From NCBI GenBank assembly GCA_024305405.1, contig JAKNDB010000076.1, positions 1,505,535-1,569,534 of the forward strand: 64,000 bases of DNA. Direction: 5' to 3'. The notes beneath the pieces were generated by a model. That model worked only from the letters and a program-made list of their open reading frames with translations. It searched no databases and had not been told where the DNA came from. How positions within the stretch are numbered: the first letter of the stretch is position 1; every line of letters starts with the position of its first letter. Shown one piece after another: positions 31,701 to 44,835 of this stretch. Position numbers and translations under genes: made by a program. The DNA comes from Dirofilaria immitis. Its lineage: Eukaryota > Nematoda > Chromadorea > Rhabditida > Onchocercidae.

Positions 31701-34700
31701 CTTCTTAACTAAATAAACTTTCTACAAACAGAACAATTTTTATTTTTAAATATTTGTATGCAAGTGCTTTCTCCAGACAAATTAAGTAAGAAATAGTATT
31801 TATGCGCACCAAATTTTAGTTGTGTTTCTCCAGTACACAAAGCTTTCTCGACGCGATGTAATTCGTTCAAATTCAGAATACGCAACAAACCACGAATTTT
31901 CACCAAAAGACTGTGAAATGAGCGAAACATATCAGACAACGTTTCAGGATTTGCATCCAGATTCAGCGCCCCTTCCGAAAAATATAAAAGACCACTGCAA
32001 AGCAATTTATTTACGCAATTCTCGCTAAGAATTTAGCATAACAACGTCATTTATTTCTTAACTGCTTTCTACTACAACACCAAGTATTCAGATCTTCTAG
32101 CCTCATAGCAAAAGTAAATGAAACTTAAAAGCAAAACTCACCAAACAATGGCTAAGCGTGGGATAGCAATCATCACAATAGGATCACAGTCATCAATTTG
32201 ATCCTGTGTTAGATAACCTAATCTAAGAGCCCTATAAGCAATATAAATTTTAACTAACGACATAAGCACTAAGATTTAAGCTCTTAGAAGAAAACAGCAT
32301 ATGCTACAATACTTCATCACAGTTTGGAAAGTTTTAAAAAAAGTACAGCACAGTTTGAAAAGTCCAATAATATGCACATTCGAAATTTCAAAGAATTATT
32401 CAAATTGTTTGAAAACTGAATTTTCTTAACATTTTCAAACAATTGTAAATCAATTTTGAAGAGAAAAAATAAATAAAGAACCTGTCCAGAGTCTCGGAAA
32501 ATAAAACAGCAATATCCAATTGACAATCATACTCCTTCACACTTTTCACTGGAACCATTGCACTTACATAACTAAAGCATTATTTCATGCAGAATATTTA
32601 ACAAATTGTTAATTAAATAAGTATTTTAAAAATTTGTAGATTAAATAAATATCTGAAAAGTTTGATAAATTAATTCCGGGAACGAAAATGATATCAAACT
32701 TTGCATAAGTTTAATGGTAGAGAATGTAAGATATATTCCGTAAAAAACTTATGGAGATAAAACATTAAGATACTAGACATTATTCAAACTGTGCTGGAAA
32801 ATTTATTCTTCTTAAAATACGTTTACAATATCTCCGTTTTATAATATATCTACGTGCTTTCATGTTTTATCGCCACAAACTAATTTTATTCACTAACTTT
32901 AGTTCAAATTCTGCAAAAAGTTGATCGAAATGCTTCAAACTTCTCTTCACTTTATCGCTGTAATGAGTTGGATCTCTAAGAGATTGATCTTTCAGCAAGT
33001 CACGCAAGGTATCCAAATGTTTCGTTAATGCACGAGCCATTGGTCTTATGGCTTCTGATTCTACTTCATGATCAATTATGTTAGATCCTGCTGTAAGGCA
33101 CTGAAATGAAACATCTATTAGTTGTCGCTCCTATGCAACAGCATTTTTAATTATTTGAACCTTACAATATTCATATATTTATTAAATGATTACATCATAA
33201 CAACAAATACGGTGCATTGAAAGCATTAAATACCTCTTAGACTTACATCTTGGATTAATATAATTATTTACTATCTAAAACCAAAATAATTAAAAACAAG
33301 AAGTTTGCCTCGGCACCGAACCAGAGTTGTCCAGGTAAATTGTCATGCATGATTTCTTCTGGAAATTTCACGCGGTAATCACGACAGGCACGATCTGATT
33401 CACGTGGAAATACTTGCTGTATCATTTCTGCTGTAATAAAAATTAAAGCGAATATTATTCCAGAATAATCTTTAACCTTCCGCGCCAAATATAACATCAA
33501 TATATTGATGCAACCATATTATTTCTAAAATAGAATCACAACCATCTTTGGAAATGGAATATTTAAGAATAAATGAAGCATGCTATACATAATGCCTTAA
33601 ACTATGTTAACTTGCTTGGGTATTTGAAGACAAAAAGAACGACAAACTGACAAATTATATGCAATAGACGATCCTGCGCTTGCCTCAATTTGTTAACTAG
33701 CTGGCTACAACGCTCTGGGTCACGACGTCCATCAAATGAATCTAGTTCGCTGGCCACTGCGTTAAGTGCCTCGTCTGCATAATAAAATTTGGCTAACGGA
33801 TTCCAGTCATCCACACGAGGTTTATTAACCAACTTACCTAAAATAATAAGGATTTAGCGTAACAACTGAAATATGAATAACATTTTCAGGAAAATCTATA
33901 ATTTAAAGAAAAAAACGAATAAAACTAACGCAAGCTTTGCATAGTAGCCGATGTAATACTCCACCAAGAAATGATTGCTACCCTTTTTTCACTATAAATG
34001 CCACGATCAAATTAATGAAGAGATAATGAAAAATAGATGAATAAACAAATAAATCAAAAACCAATGTCGACAATTCTGCAAAAAAGTTAAATTTAGGAAT
34101 CTGTAATTTCATATTCATATTTCGTATATTCATATTTCATTATTCAGATGACTAGTTGTAACAGGATTTTTCTGCATAAAGTTACTAAATGACGATCAAA
34201 AAACAATGCATATCAACTTGCAAAACTATTAGGTGGAATATGGAGAAAATTTACGTTTCAAAAAGAGTCGTCAAAATAATTTCGTCTCATATGCGCAGTA
34301 AAAACTTTAATACAACTCTAAAAATAAGACAAGATAAAATTAGGAGCTATAACGTCTCAAAAATTACTAATAGTATGCAATAACATTTATGATCCGCGTA
34401 ATCTATGTTGCGCTCATAAAGAAGAGGATTATTTGCTGTATTTCACGCTAAGTGACCTTTAACCTTTACCAAGTATTGTCTCTACATCCTTTTTCATTAC
34501 CACGTACCCTTTTTTCCATCCTATCCATGATTTAGCGTTTAGAATTATATATGCAAATAAACGGTGCTTTGACAGTACTAATCAACCCTTCAAATCTATT
34601 AACTTTCTACTTCAAGCAAGAAATATGGATAAAAGAGAATTGATGAGTAAATAGAAAGCCCATGAAGATACGAATAAAATAAAAATTACAGTTCATATAA

Positions 34701-34871
34701 CTGTCAAAATGAGATAAATAAAAGAATGTTTGTTAATTTTCAATGCTGAAGGAAAGAATGAAAAGGAAGATGATGCGTCATTCTATCAGCAAAATACAGT
34801 TAATGAAATATTATGAACTAATCAAACTTACCAATCCTATAAAACACAAATGATAATTCAACGATAGGCAT
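28759..34871 (-). CDS. lst-2: LST-2 / ZFYVE28-type FYVE-finger protein, complete, 14 exons
   Basis: Exons, 5' to 3' on the minus strand: 34871-34832, 33837-33652, 33430-33309, 33100-32898, 32571-32482, 32231-32142, 31994-31810, 31611-31509, 30760-30584, 30368-30185, 29846-29759, 29677-29514, 29196-29070, 28841-28759. All phases agree and give 613 residues. The conserved N-terminal region has [40 protein letters not shown] and [10 protein letters not shown]; a later block reads [19 protein letters not shown]; the FYVE finger has [34 protein letters not shown] and [11 protein letters not shown] fingers bind phosphatidylinositol 3-phosphate on endosomes, and this family dampens EGF-receptor signalling. 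Intron 3 has a GC donor (GAG|GCAAAC). The linker is shorter than in vertebrate proteins (about 890 residues), and the exon 10 acceptor was chosen by phase. Confidence 0.95.
29920..29990. repeat. 27-bp direct repeat in lst-2 intron 10
   Basis: Two identical copies, at 29920-29946 and 29964-29990, each beginning TTTTTTGAAACAGCAAATAA, with a 44-bp period. It is intronic, and no role is apparent. Confidence 0.85.
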
Positions 34872-34938
34872 TTCCCATGCTTTAATCGAAGCCAAACTTA
34901 ACTAATAGAGCTAACGCCAACCGAGCAAACTGTTCAAA

Positions 34939-34974
34939 TAAGGGTATCATGGGTATGACTCCATGATACCCTTA
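34939..34974. repeat. Perfect 14-bp inverted repeat (hairpin) just upstream of the lst-2 start
   Basis: TAAGGGTATCATGG at 34939-34952 and its exact reverse complement CCATGATACCCTTA at 34961-34974 enclose an 8-nt loop. After one mismatch the arms extend by three more pairs. The element starts 68 bp beyond the lst-2 ATG (34871), in its promoter or 5' UTR. Confidence 0.9.
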
Positions 34975-36856
34975 CTTGCACACAAAAATCATATCATGGG
35001 CTCATTACGTCACAGGATAGGGAGCATTTTGCAACTCCAGTTCCTAAGGAATTAGTGATGAAATTAATTGCAATTAATGATAATACAGAATGCCATTTGG
35101 AGAAGAAGTAAAACATAAGGTCATTACTATAATTCTAAGGTATACTTGTTCAGAATTCGTTTTTTCCTTTATGCATCGAGAGAATAACTTTCCGTTTGAC
35201 TGTTCCATAACTTTACATTTGTTAACAGTACTTTCGTCATGACTTTTTTTTTTATTTCATTTTATGTTCTAATGTTTTACGCTTCCTATTGAATAAATCT
35301 TCTTGCACAATGAATAAATCTTGCAAACGAAATTATCTATGAATAATTGTTTGAAGAGCGACAGACCGTGAACGATCTATCAACGAGCGACTGAATGATA
35401 ACATTTTAATACCACATTCTAACTCCAGTATTATGTAGAATTCAGTGGTTTAAATTTCCAAATTTTCATTCTGTTGTGTATTTTTATTATTTCTATAAAT
35501 TTGCATAATATGAAGATAACAATCAGTAAGGTAAATATAACCTGTTCACTTTATGTATTTATGTTGCTATTTAAACATATATTGAACAACTTTATCGTCC
35601 ATTTCAATGTTTTCCTAACTTTTGCCGTGCATTTCATACAATCGTGCATACCTGATATGATCATCACCAAATACATATATCATCTTGTTGACTTGCTTCA
35701 TGATTGTGGTATATTGATGATCATATTCGGTTTCTTTTCTATGCGAAGATCGATAAAAGATTAGTGTAGAAATATATGCATGCATATTTCAGACTGATAC
35801 TATAGCACATATTCATTATACAAGCCACATTCCGATAGAAGAAGCCATCCAACAGCAACGAAATCTAAACGTACGCAAGGAATGTCTACACCGATTTTAA
35901 ATCTTGATGACGAAAAGGAGAAAGTAGAAGCTGCCATCTTTTTCCTACGTTGTCAAGTACCATTGTTATGTCCTTTCTATTATCATCTCATGTCAATTTT
36001 ACATTTACAAAACGTCTCAAAGAAAAACCATCCTAACTTTCGTTGTATTCTTGTCAAACTTCATGTTACTGATTAAGAATTGATTGAAAATAAAGCAGAA
36101 GCAAGTAATTAACAATATTATAACTCTTTTAGAATTCACTGCTTAGAGTCGAATTATTTTCATTGCCATAATTTGTAAAGTTTAGTTACTTGTCTAATAA
36201 TGGATGTAATATTATTCCCTTGCCGTTATATTTTGAAGTCTAGAATGGAATGGCCGATGATAATAATAGATATTCTTAGCGTACAAAATATAGTAAGTAA
36301 GTGACGATTGGCGATAATTGGTTCATAGTTATGGCAAATTCTATCTTTAAATAGTTGGTAAATGGGAAAAGTTATAACAAAGGAAAAATGAAGATGAATT
36401 CACATTGTGATAATTTCAAATCCTTCATGCAATACGAAAAGTTAAATAAATATATTTGCGTGACGTAGAAATAATGCGACGAATATTGATTGCATATATA
36501 TCTTTTTGCATTATTCATATTATTTGTTTTGTGTGGATCGTAATATTCAGGAATGGATGATAAGGAAATACATCAAGGAAATACGTATAATGTATCTTAA
36601 TCCATTGGATGAACTATGCAGCGGGAAAAAGCGACGAGCTGGTAACGACTTTGATTTTACAAATCTACAGCTTATATTGCATTGAAATAGAAATTTATAT
36701 TCAAATTTTCTTCAACCGTTCATAGTAATAGATTTGAAAAAACGGGCAGCTTTGTACTTCGCCTGTTTATTGTTTCACGTTCTCTAGATACTAGATAGGA
36801 CAAATTCAAAACTGTTCATAATTGTTCATTGATATCCAACTCTTCTGTACAAACTT
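34975..36856. other. Spacer between divergent lst-2 and the unrecognised gene
   Basis: This is presumed to be a shared promoter region. One acceptor-led open stretch (about 35793-35916, reading HIPIEEAIQQQRNLN) and an overlapping ATG frame at 35882 (MSTPILNLDDEKEKVEAAIF) have some coding character, but they conflict in frame and neither links to a neighbouring exon. I do not call a gene. Confidence 0.35.
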
Positions 36857-36871
36857 TTTGCAGTTAAAATT
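36857..36871 (+). promoter_or_regulatory. Possible trans-splice or 5' UTR acceptor
   Basis: A good nematode acceptor (CTTTTTGCAG ending at 36863) lies eight bases before the ATG at 36872. That is typical of a spliced-leader addition site or of an intron in the 5' UTR. This is inferred from position only. Confidence 0.4.
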
Positions 36872-39509
36872 ATGATTCATAAACCAGCCTCTTGCATTAT
36901 TTATCTTGCATTACTTATTGTAGAATCTGTAAGCAAATCGATGGAATGTTCAAGTAATAGTTCGGCTCATGGAACAAATAAGATTGATAGTTCCGGAGAC
37001 GGACGCACGCTCAACGTGGATAAAGTCTCCGAAAAATTACAGCGTACCTAATTTATATTCGCATGAATAGCTTTATTTTTTAATGCATTTTTTAACAGCT
37101 TAAAATCGTTTAAGTTTAAAAATTTTCAAAAAACATTTTAAATACGAATTTGTGAATTATTCAAATATAATTTCTTCCACATTGACAAATACTTTATAAA
37201 AATTTAAATCAGCTTGCACGCCGTAAAATCAACGATGAAGAATTATTACCTGAGAAGTGATTGACAATATTTATAGTTAATCAGTCAAAATTTATATCCT
37301 AATCACTTAAGTGATACATAAGAATTGAATTTGAGAAGCGTTGAAAGCATTGCAACGAGAAGATGAGGAAATGGGACGAAGTTATCAGCCAGTAACTCGT
37401 GAAAAAACGGTTTCATTAGCTGATTGCTGTGCATTGTATCGATTGAAGACAATCCTAGAAGCAATGCAGGAATTATTGGATATACAAGCAAACTTGGATA
37501 AGTCTGTTTCTTCTTGAAAAACAAGATAAAATTCTTCTTGTTTCTTCATGAAAATGATTCAAGGAAATATAATTGAAAATACGCCTTTCATTCTTTTACG
37601 GACGACGCAGAGTAAGTGATTGCTTCGAAATCAGAAAAAACTATGCTCTACGTTCTTGTTAGTAAATAAGTTTTTCCTTCTTCTTTTTTTTTTTTTTATT
37701 CTGGTGGATGGCATTTTGGATTAAAATTTTATTCCATTTCTATAAAAATATTAAACTTGGAAATTTAAACTGAGCAATCAAATGCAAATAGCTATGATTG
37801 TATTTTATAGATGGTTCGAAAACAATAAAACGAATATGAATATATATATACGTAAGGGATTATTGAAAAATTTACTAATTAATGCTCTTACGAATTTTGA
37901 AATGGCATATATAATCACCGAAATATTTGCTATTCAACAAGTACCGCGACAGGAAATCCGGAAAATTAAGGTAAATCAGATATTATCATTTTAATGTTTA
38001 GATCACTCTGAAAATTTCGCTTCCCTATGTTTAATTATCGAAAATCATATATTTGTGATTTATATTCTCAACTTCCTTTTATAACAAAACTCATCAGCAA
38101 ATTTATTTTATTTGGGTTTTCTTATACATTCATTACCTCAAAAAAGGAGTTGTTTTATGTTTTGCAGCCGGAATATAGCAAATATATTCGACCAGACAGT
38201 GATACAAGGAACATTACTATTATCAATAAACTATCAAATAAGAGAGTTATCATGAGAGACTATATAAAGAAACTTGAGGGACAGATTAGCCAATTTAGGT
38301 CAGTCTTTTATATCTTGGCTTTCAGTGAGAAACGATGGAAAACAAATTCAAATATCTTATCGAGAAAAATAATTATCTGTCATGCATTGCTAATTACATA
38401 ATTCCAAAAAAAGTTAATATCGTCTAAAAAAAAATTCCAAAAGAAGTTAATATTGTGTAATTCAATATGAAGAAAGTTTTTAATAATAAAGAACTGCAAT
38501 ATCAATTTGTAAAAATATGTGGGGCTTACTTCCTTTTATTTTTGTTTCAATTACAGAACAGTAGTGCATGAAATAGCAAAGAATCTCGAAATTATAATTC
38601 AAACGATTATTGGAGATGTTCGAGATCACCATTTGGAAGTGAACGTAAAGCAGGTAATGACTTTAATAGGATGGTTGATGTTTTCAGATAAAATACATCG
38701 AAGAATTACTCAAAATTTCAAAATATACGATTCAAAAATATAAAATGGCAAATAAATGAAACAAATTTTAGGTAACAATGATTATCGATAATTTGCCGCC
38801 CAAATATCGCTTCCCAGAAACGATTCATCTTTCATCTTTTGCAAAAATTATTGGCAAATGCATCCCTAAGTCCAGACAATGTGCATACATTTGGCAGTTT
38901 TGTTAATAATTTTATAGAAAAAAATTGCAATTTTCAGCTTAATTATTCAAAAAATTCTTTTAAAAATGTGTGAGTTTCTTTTATAGTTAACCCAATTATT
39001 TCTTGTTTTTTAAATTTGGTGTTAGTTCTTAATCCAAAAATAATTCAATTTCCAGTTAAACAATTCGCACAATGATGGTACTAACTCGAAGTTGTTGACT
39101 GAGGAATCACAAAAATTTAGATTACGCTCTCTTCAAAGTTATACGGGCAGTAGTAAGTCCGCTATTATCTCCTATGTAATAGAATAGCACATTTCTTGGG
39201 CATCTTGCGAGAGTCGATATAAGTTGATGAAATCCATTGATTGTTATTTTTAACAAATTAATTACATCATATTTTCATTTGGAAAACAGTTTTAAAAGGA
39301 TTCCCAATTTCGATTCTTCCCTATTCATATTGCTTAAAAATCAAAAAAAAGGTCTTTTACATTAGTGACGAGCAACTAGTCATTGCCACATATCAAATGC
39401 ATTCGTCAGTAAAGCAGATCTTTAGAAATTTTTGATTTCGAAACTTAAGTTGAAATTTTTCCCTAACACTTTATCACTTTTGAACATTTGCAGCCACGTA
39501 TGAAGTGTA
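36872..39509 (+). CDS. Unrecognised helical protein with a possible signal peptide
   Basis: The probable first exon starts at the ATG at 36872 and encodes a hydrophobic leader (ASCIIYLALLIVESVSKS) followed by a polar, Ser/Asn-rich stretch. Downstream exons that agree in phase are 37336-37501, 37811-37970, 38168-38298, 38557-38653, a region from 38772 to about 38970, 39057-39150 and a tiny last exon of about 16 nt ending at 39509. A 44-nt exon at 37213-37256 (LARRKINDEELLPEK) probably joins exon 1, but its phase does not fit cleanly. In the exon from 38772, DNLPPKYRFPETIHLSS passes into another frame (LLANASLSPDNVHTFGSF) near the T4/A5 runs at 38837-38847. The predicted product is largely alpha-helical and ends in TTYEV. 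I do not recognise the family, so no function is given; it may be restricted to nematodes. Confidence 0.5.
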
Positions 39510-40567
39510 AAAAAATGAACGGAATATTATTGGTTGAACGTGAAAATTGTCACGAAAAGATTTTTGTAGTATCGCTTTGTCTTATTTGTGAGAGAATGAA
39601 ACATCTATTTTCGAAAAATATGAAAAAGCAGCATGATATTAATGGAAAATGAAATGAATACGCGATGAGCATTATCCTCTCTGTTTTTGATAAGTAATTC
39701 ATCCGAAATCACTCATGCGAGTATTCTGGAATATTAATAAACTGCGTCATATCAATAGTTTGAAAGACATTAAAGATATAATGAACTTATTACAATCAAA
39801 GGATTGCCTGTCTACAAAACTGCATAGGAAATATTTACAAATCTGTAAAACAGCGCAGTCTTCAAATTTTCTTTATCGAAATCTGCTCTAATTCTCTTCC
39901 CCGAATATCAACTAGAATGATATAAATAACTTTGAAAAACAATTTAGGAGAATAAACCTAGAAAGCAATCATATCTACAAGAGTTCTACTCACGTATGAA
40001 TCTTGTAATTTTCGCAGTGACCCGAGTTGAGGGCTGTCTTACTTTCGGGCTTGGTTTCTATTATATGGATGCTTGCGTAGATTATGTATGAATTGCTAAG
40101 AAGGGAGCACTCATTGGGTATCATATGTAATAGCACGCATCTCGTACCATTCACATGCAAGAAAGTTAGTGAGGGATGGACAAGTGAAGAAGACGTTTTA
40201 TGTGTTATTTAATAAATGGTAACCAAAGTCACCGAGATTAGAGGTCAAATCCGTTGTTTTGTTTGCGATAACATTCTGAATAACTGATTATTATCACATA
40301 CATATTTGGAAAGCATAGTGAACAAGGCATTGGATGTTTTCTAGTAATTGACAAGATAAAGAGGCAAGGAAAAAACGTGTTATCAGCATGCCAGTCGCCA
40401 AACTGAGTATCTAAGAAGTGAGAAGTCTTCTCACAATGTGGGGAACAATATCTCTGCTTATTACTTATTGAATGCGCGCTGTAAGCTTACCTTATCCATT
40501 TTCACTAATTGAAGGTAACATGGTAAGTGGTTTGGCTTATCAAGTATTCCAGATTGTCAAATAAAAG
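39510..40567. other. Intergenic spacer upstream of GUF1
   Basis: About 1 kb with no supported exon on either strand and no repeat of note. It presumably contains the GUF1 promoter. Confidence 0.5.
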
Positions 40568-43500
40568 ATGGTCATGTTAGCAGTAAGGAATACGCGAATC
40601 ACTACTTTAATGAATACAAATTACAGTGGTACCATGTTGATCATAGGAAGAAGATATTTTTCATCATCGGCTGAAAAGCTAGGGAAAGTAAACCGAAAAA
40701 AGTTGTCGATTTATCTGCCTACTCACCTGGTATTATTACTTCTTTTTTCATCTTTTTTTTCACTTTTCTTTTTTGAATGGTAGTGTGATGCCTCATCGAT
40801 GAACGAATAATTATACTAATCTTTCTATTATAGTTATGTTGATAGAATTGCCAGCAGCTTGTGTTCACTACTTTATATAAGAATTTGTTAGTGCATGAAC
40901 TGAATTAATTTGTAATTTTAAAGAGAAAATACGTAATTTCGGTATCGTGGCTCATGTGAATCACGGCAAAAGTACACTGGCAGATCGACTTCTCGAGTTG
41001 ACGGGCGTCGTCGATAAAGTAGCCATGCCAATCAAATGCTTGACAAATTACAGGTTTCCTTAACAAACTGGTTTTGTTTTGTGTTCTGAGTAGAATCGGT
41101 ATGATTTCTTAACTTATTTCTTCCAGGTGGAACGAGAGCGTGGCATAACGGTGAAAGCGCAATCATGTACTATGTTTCATAAGGTACTTTGATTAAATAT
41201 TACATTATATTATGGATACGTGAAAAATTGCATAAAAATTTTATGAATATTTATTAAATCAGATAATCCAAATAAGTAATTAGTAGGTAGAGAATAGTGA
41301 AAAAGTTATGTGATAGATGATGTGCAAGTATGCAGTGGAATTCGTTTCATTTCAAGTTTTAATTTACTAGGATAATTTCGTTCAATATTTAATAGCAGAT
41401 TTTTAAAAAGGATAAATTAGAAGGCAAACGCAAGCGAGAGTTTAAAAAATGTCAGTATTCCATCATGAATAAATGGAACAAAATGATATATGAGTACTTC
41501 GCAGGATTTCATGTTAAATTTAATCGACACTCCTGGCCATGCTGACTTCAGGTTCGAAGTTTCTCGGTCCCTCGCTGTTACCAATGGGATTCTGCTTGTT
41601 GTTGCTGCTAATCAGGTTGTAAAATTTCGCATACTTTTAGCTTGAGAGCAGTTTTCTTTCTAGCTTGTAAAATTTTTCTAATTGAATATGGAAACATTGC
41701 TAACTTACAGGGTGTAGAGGCGCAAACGGTGGCTAATTTTTGGTTAGCATTTGAAGCTGGTTTAACAATTATTCCAATTATTAATAAAATTGATCTCAAC
41801 AACGCTAATATCTCACGAGTTCGTTTAAATTTCATTTTATTTTTTCTATTCTGTCTTAGTTTTTACCTTTTTAACAGATTTTTATAAAATTAGATTTATT
41901 AAAGAGTACAGGAATTCCCATTTCGATTCGGAGTGATTTTATTTCTTCTTAGACTTTCATCTATACTTATCATCTGTTAAGTAAAATACTCTCTTTTCAT
42001 ACATTTGCAGGTATTATCACAAATGGAGAATTTATTCGATTTTTCGCCATCAGAAATACTTCGTATTTCTGCTAAAAATGGCACTGGCGTTGACAGTATC
42101 TTGAGCGCCATTGTTGAAAGGTTAATGCTTATACAGTATTCATTATTTTTATATTAAAATGAATTTTCTATACTCTCAAACATATCTTCTTCGTAGCTTA
42201 AGCACTTATTCGGAATCGTTTTGCAGTTTTCTCTTCTCTTTTTCATCTTCATTTTTTCTGCAGATTACCACCACCTAAAGTTGAGTTACACTTACCTTTT
42301 CGTGCACATATCTTTGATTCTTGGTATGAAACTCATCGTGGTCCAGTAATGTGCGTTGCTGTACATGATGGTAGAATTTCTCAAGGACAGAAGATACGAA
42401 CTTATCATAGTGATTGTGAATATGAAGTGTTGGCAGTGGGCATCATGAATCCCGATATGCATGAAATTCAGGTTACTTCGTTTGTTTATGATTTCAAATA
42501 ATTTATTCTCATTGCTTTTTCACTTTTGTTTCAAAAAATTGTTGCAGTGTTTATATGCTGGTCAAGTGGGTTATCTATTAACAACGATGAAATCAGTACA
42601 GGATGTTACTGTTGGAGAAACACTGTACGATGCAAATAGTGAACGCATTATGGTACAGCCGATGTCCTTATTCACGGTTATAATTTGAGACATAATAGTG
42701 AACAAATAAACTCTTCACTTATTTTTGGTTATATTTATATTGCTGAAAAGTCTGTTTTTGAAAAATTAGCAAATTCATCTCTACTAAAACCTCAAAAAAG
42801 ATGTTAATGAAATTGTAGCCTAGTGCGCCGTGCATTTACGCTAACTTTTACCCGACAGACATGAGTGAATACAATTCCTTGCATGTTGCGCTGAATAAAT
42901 TGGCCTTAAATGATTCATCGGTGCAAATGCAGCATGATAGTAGCGCTGCTTTGGGTAGCGGTTTCAAAATTGGTTTTTCAGGACTTTTGCATATGGAGGT
43001 AACTGTTTCACTATTAAATTTACAAGCGCAAATCGAGGGTAATAGATTTCTCTTGTTTATCTTGTAGTCTCTTTATCTCATCAATAAATATATATAATTT
43101 TCAAATTCAAAATATTTTGTAGGTTTTTTGTGCAAGACTAAAGGAGGAATATAATATCAATGTTATTATGACTGCACCCAGTGTCGAGTATCGTGCTGTC
43201 ATTAAGGACAATCCAAATATTATTAAAAAAGGTATTTCATCGAATCTCAGATTTACTTACTACATTTATGCTGTTTTTCATTAAGGTGATACTCATTTCC
43301 GATCTCTTTATTTATCTGTAACGAATTCTTGAGTTCTATTCTTGATTTCCAAGTGGACGTCGCTTTTCATATTTCATTTTTTCATTCCTTTTGTAGATAC
43401 AATGGTCAACGTGTTATTCGTCTTTTGGATGCTAGTGATTTCCCGATTTACCCAAGCGACATTGATCATTTCTTGGAACCGGTGATAAAATTAACACTTT

Positions 43501-44835
43501 TATTATCCAGTGCATACTGCAAACATGTAGAAAAATTGTGTGTTGACGCTCGTGGAGAACAAGGTATCGTTGATGTTCACTGTAGTTGCTTTAAACATTT
43601 ATACTGTATTATGTTGGAAGACAGCATATCTTTTATAAAAGATATTTAAATTTTATAGAAGTAAAATTTAGCAAACTTTCTTGATTCCATCATTCAGTTG
43701 AAAATAATGAATTAGATGCGGAATGTACAATGCAACAATGGAGATTACCTTTTGCCGAAGTTTGTATAGACTTTTTGAGAGATTGAAAAGGATTACGAGG
43801 TTTGCTGATTTTGGTTCTTTTTATCCATGTTTCGTTGGTTAGGTATTTATTTCATACAGAAGATTGTTATCTTATTTGAATTTGCAACATTATTGGTCTG
43901 TAATACTATTCGAGAAATTTTTTTTCAAGATTTCAGATGTTGGAAAATCGTGTGTTTATTTATTTTAGCGGTTATGTGACATATAATTACCAATGGGATG
44001 GCTTCCAACCAGTGAAAGTTGAATTGCTTATGATACATATCAACGATCTTCCTATTTATGAATTCTCAGAGATAATGCCTTCAAATCAAGTAAAAGCAAG
44101 AGCTAAAGAAATTGTCAGGAAATTGAAGGAGGTCAGTTTTTACATGGTTTTTGAAGATTTTTTCTTATCTTCAACTTTTTTGCGATTTTTCAGAAGACCA
44201 CAAGCTGAAAGCATTATTTAGAAATTTGTATAGGAGATACCTCGTCAACAATATGAAGTACAAATTAAAGCCACTCTTGGACAAACAAAAAGGGCGTTAG
44301 TACAAACAGTTATTGCACCAATCAAAAAGGATTTCGTGGGTCGGTTAAAAGGCAATTTTGGAGGTTTTTAACTTTCTTATTTTAGTCCAGTGCTTTTTCC
44401 TCTGTTTTTATCAACTAACGAAAAATTTGAAAAATTTTTGCTTTATTCCAATTGTTTGCAAAAATTTTTTCCAAGATTACACTGAATTTATTATATTTTG
44501 TGTTCTTATTGTATCTTCATTCTTTATTTATTTGCAAAATACTTTGCTTACCGTAAAATTTTTTTAATTACTGTAGAATTTTATTATTTTCTCTTAATCA
44601 TTTTAATCTTTTATTAGGATCATGCTTTAATTTTAGGACTTATAAATTTTTTCCATTTTTTGTGTGCTTTTTATTCTCTTACATAAAAACGCATTATTAA
44701 TTACGAAATTGTAGGCGGTGGTTGGGAACGTTTCTGCAAAAAGCTGTCGCAGCAGAAAAAGGAAAAGAACGGATGAAGCAGATGGGTCAAGTACGAATCC
44801 CCAAAGAAGCGTTCATTAATGTGCTGCGAAGGTAG
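40568..44835 (+). CDS. GUF1: GUF1, mitochondrial LepA/EF4 translation GTPase, with frame breaks
   Basis: Exons: 40568-40729 (basic N-terminus with RRYFSSS, transit-peptide-like), 40926-41053, 41127-41183, 41505-41615, 41711-41818, 42011-42120, 42264-42471, 42548-42652, 42819-42998, 43123-43231, 43397-43563, 43698-43799, 43969-44131, 44234-44363, 44715-44835 (TAG). Conserved EF4 blocks include [20 protein letters not shown] (G1), [13 protein letters not shown] (G2), [10 protein letters not shown] (G3), NKID (G4), [44 protein letters not shown]-like [12 protein letters not shown] and [13 protein letters not shown]. The family binds mitochondrial ribosomes and supports translation under stress. 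Four exons (2, 10, 12 and 15) need one extra base to stay in frame, two of them at A6 and T5 runs. The usually invariant Asp of AHVDHGKS is Asn here. The gene is either functional with sequence errors or decaying. Confidence 0.9.

Noticed and set aside
38772..38905. Reading the 38772 exon as the last exon (ending IWQFC)
   Set aside because: The alternative frame after 38840 is more protein-like and joins in phase to later exons, so a single-base problem is more likely than a true stop.
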